A model generated the notes under the pieces. That model was not told the origin of the DNA. It ran no database searches and saw only the letters and a list, made by a program, of their open reading frames with translations. 44,469 bases of DNA from Anaerococcus pacaensis 9403502. Its GTDB lineage: Bacteria > Bacillota > Clostridia > Tissierellales > Peptoniphilaceae. The DNA is taken from assembly GCA_000308255.3 (NCBI GenBank), contig HG326663.1:634639-679107 (forward strand). Reading direction: 5' to 3'. The position numbers and the translations under genes were made by a program. Position 1 is the first letter of the stretch. Each line of letters begins with the position of its first letter. This document shows, one piece after another, positions 10,401 through 18,000 of the stretch.

Positions 10401-12023
10401 TTTATAATTATCATCAGATCCATAAACTAAGGTCATATTTTCTGGGAGAGCATTTGGGTTAAAGTCTTTGCCATCTAGACCGTTTAGAGTTGGTTTGATG
10501 TTTACTTTTTTCATCTCAGCTTCTGGGCGTAGGTTTACATATACTCCCTTTACTGGGTCTTTTGTGTACTCTACTACTGTATAGTTTTTACCATCTATTG
10601 ATAAAACACTACTTTCTTCTAAAAGAACCCTATCCCCTTCTGCATTGGTATAGTAAAGGTCTGGCTCAGCTTCCCTATCTTCTATATACTCAAAGGCTAG
10701 GCCCAAGCCAGAAGGTTGGTAGAATCCGTCTGAATCTTTCTCCATTCCCATATCTGTTGTAAGTTTTGAGCTAGCTACAATCCCCTGCCAATCTATTGTT
10801 ATCGGAATAGAGTTTTTCTTATCATCATAGATTTCTTTTCTATTCTTTAAATCAGAGGTATCTACATCAAGTCTTGGGTTATATATCTGCCTTAATTCCA
10901 CTTTTACACCCAGGATAGTGTCATTGCTTGTTACTTCACCTAAACCAGTTTGGTCTTGGTTATCATAGTAGGTTATTTCAAATTTCCTATCATCTTCATC
11001 TGGATCTGCTGGTACTAGAGAGATTTGATATTTGTTCCTAAAATTTTCGTATTCTTCTTTGGTTTCAAAATCTACAGACTCAAGAATAATATTGTTAGCT
11101 AGCTCTTGCCTAGATACTACCTTTTCCTTATTACCACCTTCTCCATAGTAAATTATGAATTTTTCAGGTAGAGCTTCAAAGTCTACCTCATCTTTGCCTA
11201 TTAGAGGAGAAAGTTCAGTACTTAGGGTAAAGGTTGTGGTACCATATTTTGAAGGTTGCTCTTCAGGGATAGGGTCTTCTCTAGATTCATCAAATGGTTG
11301 ATCGACTGCAAAGGTGTATATGCCCTTATCTATGTCTAAGTTAAGCTTTTCTGTTTTTAGTAATAGATTCGCCTCTTCTTCTAGTAGTTTTTCAGGGCCT
11401 TTTTCTAAAAGCTCTGTTTCTTTTAAGTCTTCTTCATCAATTATTGTATCATTTTCTAGTGCTTCTTCTTTTTGCTCGGTAAGCTTAGCATCATCAGATT
11501 GAATTAGTTTCTCAGTAGTTTCTTTTTTATCAATAGAATCTTCTTCTTTTTGTCCTACTTGTTCTACGACTTCTGGATTAGAGGCTACTAGATCAATTTT
11601 TTCTTCATTGCTTGTGCCATCTGTTGATGGTAAATTTGTATTTGTATCATTATCTTCTTTTTTATCTAAATTAGTTTCCTCTATTGGTTCTACATTCTGA
11701 GCATCGGCACTAATTTCATTGGCTTGATTAGGAGTAGTTTCTGTTTCTTCTAAACCTTCTACTTTGTCTATTGATTCGTTTTTAGAATTTTCCTCTGTAA
11801 TTGGACTTAATTCTTTTTCAGCTATAGAATTGTCTACTGACTCTTCTTTATTTTCTTTCTCACTTACAATATCTGCTATATCTAGTTCTTTTTTCAATTC
11901 CTCTTGGTCTAAAACCAAGGAAGGATTAAGGGAATCAGGGCTACTAGCTTCTACATCTTTACTACCAAGTACTATAGAGGTTGAAAGTACAGATACTAAA
12001 AGTAGTTTGTTTTTTATTTTCAT
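4437..12023 (-). CDS. Giant G5-repeat cell-surface protein with degenerate sortase signal
   Basis: A 2528-residue secreted protein. The start ATG at 12023 follows AAGGAG and gives a signal peptide MKIKNKLLLVSVLSTSIVLG ending near VEA. The upstream in-frame ATG at 12086 would bury that signal. Residues ~25-250 are Glu/Asp/Asn-rich. Residues ~258-757 hold two tandem copies of an unrecognised ~240-residue domain. Residues ~778-2210 are 18 G5-type modules of about 80 residues, with recurrent words ETEVI, LGET, NGEITIT and VVRVGTK; the first and last are divergent. Two more distant G5-like modules follow. A long acidic Asp/Asn stalk leads to NSKTG, a ~14-residue hydrophobic stretch and KKKK. G5 modules are known from adhesive and biofilm proteins. 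Wall attachment is inferred from the C-terminus, though the LP of LPXTG is absent. It probably follows the 12091-19755 gene in one transcript. Confidence 0.9.
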   Translation of the reverse strand: MKIKNKLLLVSVLSTSIVLGSKDVEASSPDSLNPSLVLDQEELKKELDIADIVSEKENKEESVDNSIAEKELSPITEENSKNESIDKVEGLEETETTPNQANEISADAQNVEPIEETNLDKKEDNDTNTNLPSTDGTSNEEKIDLVASNPEVVEQVGQKEEDSIDKKETTEKLIQSDDAKLTEQKEEALENDTIIDEEDLKETELLEKGPEKLLEEEANLLLKTEKLNLDIDKGIYTFAVDQPFDESREDPIPEEQPSKYGTTTFTLSTELSPLIGKDEVDFEALPEKFIIYYGEGGNKEKVVSRQELANNIILESVDFETKEEYENFRNKYQISLVPADPDEDDRKFEITYYDNQDQTGLGEVTSNDTILGVKVELRQIYNPRLDVDTSDLKNRKEIYDDKKNSIPITIDWQGIVASSKLTTDMGMEKDSDGFYQPSGLGLAFEYIEDREAEPDLYYTNAEGDRVLLEESSVLSIDGKNYTVVEYTKDPVKGVYVNLRPEAEMKKVNIKPTLNGLDGKDFNPNALPENMTLVYGSDDNYKELNVSREDFIKGVLLGNIEYISEADRNEALASLKLIKAADNSKNKLTYYVESIADPIADEDGNYNINININQVQNPNLTVKWYNKDGERLYGPENDEGKITIDWGESTDDSKLITDPGITRDDKPTGLGLAYEDISNRRKTPKFLYEGKELVISTPIENELKDEDGNEIVTAPFVEGTIVNYNGKKYIVTENSIDDINGASISLKEFVSKDQGEEWTAPVINDGEANTKDIFDIPENAQVEENQEEIPFEYETIYDEELPEGYHKIEVKGENGEKVISKVIDPNTSKVIDETESIIKRPITQVERVGTLVKNQESITKEEVKIAYETEIIADNTIELGKTVVDEEGKEGIKTITYTTVIKNDEVVDVIRNEEITVNPETRVVRLGTKTADIENEVVTTEKKVIPHETEVIPDPNLALGETVVEAEGHDGEITVTNTTKVVNGVVGKTQRTEEITKEAETRVVRVGTKAEITNVVTHTDTKVLPFETEVIPDNTLGLGETVVEEEGENGEITITYKDRIVNGELDETTKSEEVTKVPKTRIVRVGTYTPDIENEVVTTEKKVIPHETEVIPDPNLALGETVVEAEGHDGEITVTNTTKVVNGVVGKTERREEITLKPQTRVVKVGTKTEDTHSTVVSQTEKTIPHETEIIFDENLELGKTEVISEGEDGVLTETHITEVVNGSPGQTKVTSEITKQPVKRVVKVGTKGEITNLVEHQDTRALAYETEVIFDDDLELGKKEIVTKGENGEITISYKSRVVNGEIVETTKDEKITKDPVTEVVKIGTKTEDIKNTVTNTEVRPIDYETEVIFDDTIELGKTLVEKEGEKGELTITFTNEVVNGVVGKTNREEKVTKEPVARVVRVGTKAEITNIVSHTDTRPIAFETEIIPDNTLALGETRVEEEGENGEITITYKDRIVNGEISETTKSEKVTKDPKTRIVRVGTYTPDIENTIVNTEKKRIDYETEVIFDDTIELGKEVVENEGEYGEITVTFTTEVVNGAVIRNDRKETITKQPVTRTVRVGTKTEDQKSEVITTNKKTIHHETEIIFDYNLELGKTEIVTKGRDGEITITNKTPVINGAVGETVTSEKITIYPITEVVKVGTKTEDIKNTVTNTEVRPIDYETEVIFDDTIELGKTLVEKEGEKGELTITFTNEVVNGVVGKTNREEKVTKEPVTRVVRVGTKTEDTHSTVVNKVEKKIPYETEIIPDDSLELGKSIVEEEGEEGILTETYTTEVINGVAGETKVDSKISKQPVNRVVRIGTKTEGYNHVVVTKNTKPIPHETEIIPDDNLALGETVVEAEGHDGEITITNRTPIVGGVEGKTTSTEDITKEPETRVVRVGTKTSEIVVSKSTRPIPHETEIIFDDTLQLGQTKVVEEGADGIITVTHTVPIENGIAGKPIITEKISKQPTTRVVKVGTKTEDRKSTVVTTDKRPIAHNTDVIFDKDLELGKVIVDEEGSDGELTITKTTPVVNGAVGKTETTEKITKEAVTRVVRVGTKYEDIKPTYNGEFVTTDTRKIPFETEVIFDNTLDLGKTITETKGEEGEITTSYTLKIENGKVISTSKDEKVTKNPTTEVIRIGTLDSQPKQDPKETIKEISYEDIDFNTDYIYDPNRNEGDDKLLTPGKKGKKKITTTTIGDDSSTTEEVIEEATHEVWIIGTKKIDPEIQPELPELKYRELPLEVEYVTDDSLEEGVEVVIQEGQTAVYALDENGEFIYPALREGKVRIIKRGGKKPRPNIKYIDEEIHTRYIDTDLLAVGRNVEVYPGQAGRYYLDESGKKVYVIEAKDRIILRGTGTTDDDYNNHPNYPPIEDDTTYPLTPIIPSKTIDDEPDNKLVPEDKGDEDDGDNDIYVDKDISEDITNQNDENTDDDYHTNDLDIDHENPDNDIDDEEQSVSDNEQDDNADSEVINTEENHNSKDYDMDEVDNAISASFDQMVDNKTKTSRKSNNSKTGISGSANILKILGLAGASLFSTKKKKEESEE
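6856..7112 (-). repeat. Near-identical G5 repeat unit, copy 1
   Basis: About 257 bp that recurs at 7813-8069 (offset 957 bp) with only a few substitutions by eye. It encodes the same G5 module with words RPIDYETEVIF and KTLVEKEG. The high nucleotide identity within an otherwise diverged array points to a recent duplication or gene conversion. Confidence 0.85.
7813..8069 (-). repeat. Near-identical G5 repeat unit, copy 2
   Basis: Second copy of the unit at 6856-7112. Visible differences include GCTACCGG for GTTACTGG near the start and GTAACAG for GTGACAG near the end (plus-strand reading). Confidence 0.85.
8584..8756 (-). repeat. Second near-identical G5 segment, copy 1
   Basis: About 173 bp repeated at 9061-9233 (offset 477 bp) with about two substitutions by eye. 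Both encode VIPHETEVIPDPNLALG followed by GHDGEITVTNTTKVV. This is a separate duplication from the 257-bp pair. Confidence 0.85.
9061..9233 (-). repeat. Second near-identical G5 segment, copy 2
   Basis: Partner of 8584-8756. The intervening module is of a different sequence subtype, so the two copies are not adjacent. That fits duplication of a two-module block. Confidence 0.85.
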
Positions 12024-12090
12024 ACATTTCTCCTTAGATAAAAGACAAAAGAGACCATAAACTAGCCTCTTTTCTCTCTCCATCACCCAT

Positions 12091-15000
12091 CTATCTTAAA
12101 ACTCTATAATTAAAGTCATAAGAATATTGTCCAGTTTGCTCACTATATGTTTTAATTACTATCTTATCCCCTCTTACTAATCGTCTGTCTAATAAGAAGT
12201 CCATATCTTCATCAGCAGATAAATCTACATCGTATTCTTTTTCTGCCTCATCATTTAATTTGATATAAACTTTGCTAACAGGCTTAGTAAAGCTCATGGT
12301 TATCTTATCTGTCCTTGATCTTGGAGCAGTCTTATAGACTACATTCATTTCTTTGTCATATTTTGCTCCATAGCTTGCTCTTGCTAAAAAGCTCATATCA
12401 CTTGTTACTGAGACGCTAGTAGGATCTTCTATTTCTACTAAATTATCCCTTACAGCTAGATACCATTTTGGATCTTTATAATCTTCTTCACTGGCTAATT
12501 TAGGTAACCTTGATGAATCTAGTTTGAATCCGTCTTTAACCGCATATCTTTTTCCAAATAACTTATCATCTTTTATAGATGTATATCTATTTACATACAC
12601 TACATGGTAGCCAACTGGAACTTGATCATCTTTTTTAATTTCTTGGGAAGAAGTAATAAATAAAGCTTTATCTGTAAATCCATCTGGAATAGTACCAGTT
12701 AAATTAGAAGTATTTGCTTTTTCCCATTTCCAAAAGTCATAGTCAGCATTTGCACCATAGTTTAGGTCTAAATCTTCAAATCTAGTACCCTTTTTTACTA
12801 AAAAGCTGATTGCTTCATTGTCATTGATAGTTCCATTGCCATCGGTATTAAAGCCTATTACATAATAGTCAATGTAATTTATCCTATGACCTTGATTATC
12901 TGTACTAGGGATATTTTGATCAACTGGGTTTGCTGGATTGTCTTTATCTGATGGTTTAAACTCTATAGCTTTTTGTTCACTAGTAGCTTCTTTTTCACTA
13001 AGAGCATCACGGATTGCTTTTTCTGCATTATTTATTTGCTCTTGAGTTGAGGCTTTATCATTTTTTACAATTTCTCCCTCTTTGATTGCTTCTTTAAGCT
13101 TTTTATCCAAATCTTTATATTCATTCTCATCTTTAGGAAGTTTTTCTTTGCCTATTCTTATGGCATCTTCTAGATTACTTGTATTTTTAGCTACTGTAAC
13201 TTTTATTTCTGAAGGTTTTTTGTTGCCTTCTTGGGCTTTGATTGTTAGTTCTTCTCCCGCCTTAAGAGCTGGTTGTGGGAGATTTACTGTGAAGTTTCCG
13301 TTTGTATCTGCTGTAGTTGTTATGGTAGAACCATTTGGCAATGTAATACTTATAGTTGAGTTTTTAGGAGCGGTCCCATGAACTTCAGTGTCACCATTTT
13401 TAACTTGTGGATTAATGATAATAGCACCTGTGTTATAAATAGGCTTATCGTTGAGGTCTTTAAGATTGTTAGTATCCTCTTCTATTTCTTGTATTTTCTC
13501 TGGCTCAAGACTAGGATTATTTTGGATATAGCTTAAATCATCCTTTGCCTTAGCAAGCTTTTCTTCTAATTCTTTTTTATAGTCTGAATTTAGAGAATCT
13601 CTATCATCACCATCAAGGATTTTTTTTGCCCTTATGATTTCTTCTTCTAAAGCACTGCTTAGTCTAGACTTTGTGCTATCGCTATTATCTGCTTCTTCTT
13701 TTAATTTTATTGCATCTCTTATAGCTTTTTCAGCTTCGTCAATATTCTTTTGACTTGCTTGCTCAGTTTCCTTTACTTTTTTACCTGTGCCGATTGCCTC
13801 ACGAAGTTTTTTATCTTGTGGACTTTCATTTGTTGGAGCTTCATCAGCAATCAATTTGCTTGCATCTTTTATAGCCTGATTAAGTTTGTCAGTATCTATC
13901 GCAACAGTGAATTCTTCACTTCGTTCTTTTTTACCAGCTTCCTCAGATGTGATAGTTACCTTTTCTCCAGCAACTAAGCCTGGAACTTTGATGTTTACGA
14001 TAAAGTTTCCTTCATCGTCAGCAAATGTTCTTATTTTCTTACCATTTGCTAATATTACAGTAACAACTGAATCTGCTGGAGCAGTCCCTCTGACTTGGGT
14101 ATCACCATTTTTTAAGGCTGGGTTCACTGTTATAGCACCTGAAGTGTATACTGGATTATCATTTAGTATCTTAAGATTTGCAGTATCACTTTGAATTTCT
14201 CTTATTATTTCATCTGCCAACTCACTATTATCATTTAGATAAGTTAAGTCCTCTTCTGCTTTTCCCTTAGCTTTTTCTAAGTTATCCTTATAAGTTGCGT
14301 CTAGAGAATCTTTATTTTCCCCTTCGAGTATTTGACTTGCTCTGTCAATTTCTTTTTTAAGGTCATCTACTAATGCTTTTCTTTGTGTATCACTTTTATC
14401 AAGAGCTTCTTTTGCCTTTATAGCCTCTTTGATTTTTTCTTCAGCTTGATTAATCTCTTCTTGGCTTGCGTTTGCTTTTTCAATTATTTCTTTTCCAGCT
14501 TGGATAGCTTTTCTTAAATTACTATCTTGTGTATTTTCATTTGCTGGAGCTTCTTCTGGAATTAGGCCTTCACCTTCTCTTATAGCATCTTTTAGATTTT
14601 CTTTATTAGTTTCTACTATGATTGTAGCTTTTCTAGGGGTTTTGTTTTCTTCTCTTACCTCGATGTCTATCTTATCATTTACCTTTAATTCTCTAGTGTG
14701 TGCTTTAAATTTACCTTCGCCATCCGCTCTAGCTGTTACAATATTGCCAGAAGGTAAGCTTATAAGGATTGTGGCACCTGGGGTAGTTGTTCCTTGAATA
14801 TTTGTATCCCCATCTTTTGGTTTTGGCTCTATGATTACTTTTCCAGCTAAGACCTGTACATTATCATTTAAATTTTTAAGGTTTTCGTAGGCTTCTTTTA
14901 GGGTTTTCGATGTATTTTTACCACTTAAGACATCTTGACCAACTTCTTTAACATCTGTAAGTTTCTCTTTATAAGACTCTACTAAATTTCCTTCATTATC

Positions 15001-18000
15001 GTTAAGAATTGTACTGGCTTTCTTAATCTCATCTTCTAAAAGTTCCTTATATTTACTGTTTAGAGCGTCATCTAAATCTTTTTTTGCCTTGTCAATCTGA
15101 TCCTGAGTTGGCTGTGGATATAGATTTTCCTTCACACTGTGGATAATTTGTTCAGCTATTTTTTTTGCCTCTTCTAATTTTTTATCAGCTTCAGTAGGTG
15201 GATTAGATTCTTTTAATTTTTTAGCTTCTGCTAATGATTTTTCTAACTCGGCTATGTTTATTTTTATATTTACTACTATATCTACTGCATTATTAAACTT
15301 ATCTAGGGAGGTAAAGGTTAGCTTTCCTACACTTCTTAGTTCTGTCTTATCTACTGGAATCCTAAGTTTACCATCTACAGTCTGTAGGGTTTCATCATCT
15401 ATCTTAAATGTATCATCAGATTTAACGATTTTTTTAGTAAAAGAGTTGACATCATCTCTTATCCAAATTTCTCTTAGAGTTTCATCTGTTGGCACCTTGA
15501 TATCAATGTATCCAGTTCCTGCTATATAGTCTGTGGTCTCTACAGCTTCTGGATTAGTTTTATCTATATAATAAGTATGCTCTTCGGAGTCTCTTTTATC
15601 CTTAGATTTTCCAATAGCTTTTACTTCTCCAGATTCTGGAATTAATTCTTTAGGAATATAGCCTATATAATTTCCATCTTTATCCAAATTAACAATATAG
15701 TTATCGGCATTATTGTAGATAAACTGTACTTGTTCATTTGCCTCACCTTTGATGTTAATTTTTACAAATCCATCTTCGTATGATGGTTGTTCTACTCTTT
15801 GTTGAGTTATCTCTGGAGTTTTGGCTTGCTCTCTTCGTTTTATATCGATAGTTAAAGTAGCTTCATCTGACTGATTGTTGTACTGATCAATTGCTTTTAC
15901 GTTTAGTTCTATAGTTTTTTCTGTATTTAAGATGTCATCTGATAATACAAGGGCCTTATCTTCTATATTTACACCATCTACAGGATTTTGAGCAACTACT
16001 TTTATGATTTTTTTATTACTATTGCCCTCTAAATTTATAGCCAATCTGCTTTTATCTGTTTCATATTGGTAGAATCTAAAGCTTTGGTCTTTTATAATCG
16101 GCTTATCAGCATCTATAGGATCAGTTTCATCTGTATAGTTTGGATTAAACCTATCAGTTTCTGCTTTTATTCTAAATACATCACCGGTCTTGGCCTCATT
16201 TACATACTCACCTATTGGGATAATAAACTCTAATTTTTTATCACCTAATTCATCCGGCGTTATTTTAGCTTCTATTGCTAATTGTGTATAAGTACCATCT
16301 GGATTTTTCTTTTCTATGGTATATATTGTGTTTTCTGGTGTTCCCTTTGGTATCTTAGTAGCTATAAGTACCTTTCCATTTTCATTTTGTCTTTGACTTG
16401 GTTTTTCTAATTTAAGGGTATTAGGACGATCTACGGCTGTAGCTGTGGTAGTTCTTTTAGCTGTACTAGTGCTTAAAGAATTAGTAACCTCAACTTTATC
16501 GCCTGTGGCAAATTCACCTGATTTAAGAGCAATAGTAAAGTATCTACCTTGAGGATCTGTTTTTCCCTCTTCATCAAGTCTTGAGAATAAATAATTATTA
16601 TTATCTAAGCTCCAGCTTCCACTTGCATCTTTACTTAGATGGATAGTATCTTCTTTTACTTTAATCTCTATCCTATCAAGCTTGCCACTTCCATCTTTAG
16701 GGTCGAAATAAAATTCCTTATCTCCATTGTAAATATTATAAATAGTTGGTCTATTTAGTTCTTCTTTGGTATTTGTAATCTTAAAATTATATCCAGTTAT
16801 AGTATCTGGATTTGCCTGAGTGCCACCCGTATATTCCATATTTCTTTGAGTTGCACCAGAATAAGCATCTATCTGATTATCTTTATTTTTTAAAGATAGG
16901 GCCTGAGACTTATTGTACCTACCACCATCAGTTTTTATAATGGTAACATTGGCAGTTGACCAGTCTGCATTAAATTTAGGAATTTCACCTTGCTTTTCTG
17001 ATTCTAATATTACATAAGAATAGCGACGACCAGCTGGTGAATAGGCAGGTAGGTTTTCCCAGCTTATATTATCGGCACCAACTTTTTCAGAACCTGGTAC
17101 ATATGTAAAACCTATATAAGTCCCGTTTGATATATATGTGATATCTGGATTTAAGGCTGGATTATCATTAGAGCCTATTGCCTCAGCTCTTACTAATCCT
17201 ACATAGTATTCGGGTTTTTCATTATTGTTATTAGCCCAAATCTTTTGTGCCTTTATATCTATATAAGGTTCGTATATAGCATATAAGTCATAAGTTTTAT
17301 CAATATCTAAATTTGTAACATCAAAACTTGCCCCATCATATAAATAAAGAGGACGAGACATTCCAACTAAAGATTCTGACCCTGTTATAAGCGGGTTAGT
17401 TTCGTTTGGCTTATCAGCCCAACCTCTAAACTGGCCTTCACCTGTTATATTGTCAAAATTAGATTTTCTAGGCAATTTTATATATTTTCTATCACCAATA
17501 GTTTGAATATCTGTGACATTATATCTGCTGGTAACTTTTCCCTCATTATCGTGGAAGTTTATTACATAGCCTTCCTTCTCCCATATAGCATAAACTGTTT
17601 GGGATGCTTCTTTTAATGGAGAAGTTTCATCTATTCTATATACCTTATCATCATTCCATTGGTCTGCATATTTTAATACTTGTGCATTTACTATTTCATT
17701 GGCTGTTGCATCTTTCTTATTTGCATAGCCTAAGAACCTATATCCCTCTCTTTTTGGGATAGGAAGTTTGCCTTTGTTAAGTTCTTCTAAATTAAATTTA
17801 TATCTTCCATTTTCATTTGTAAGCCTTACTTGGCTAGTAGGGGCATTGTTTCCATAGTTACCCCCATTACCATCAAGTATACCAAATGATCCTACATAGA
17901 TTGGTTCTGTTATAGATCTTAAAGTTCTTCTATCCATTGGCTTAAATGCAATAACAAATCTTTCCCCATCTTTTAGTCCATAATCTTTTGGATTAAATGA

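Noticed and set aside
4644..12060. Many open frames of 60-117 codons on the plus strand opposite the G5 protein gene
   Set aside because: They recur in step with the G5 repeats, have no consistent ribosome binding sites, and encode Ser/Thr/Val- or Phe/Tyr-rich low-complexity products. They are mirror effects of the repeats.
12023..12091. The two giant proteins as one gene split by a frameshift
   Set aside because: The downstream protein has its own strong Shine-Dalgarno and signal peptide, and the upstream protein ends in a complete-looking domain.
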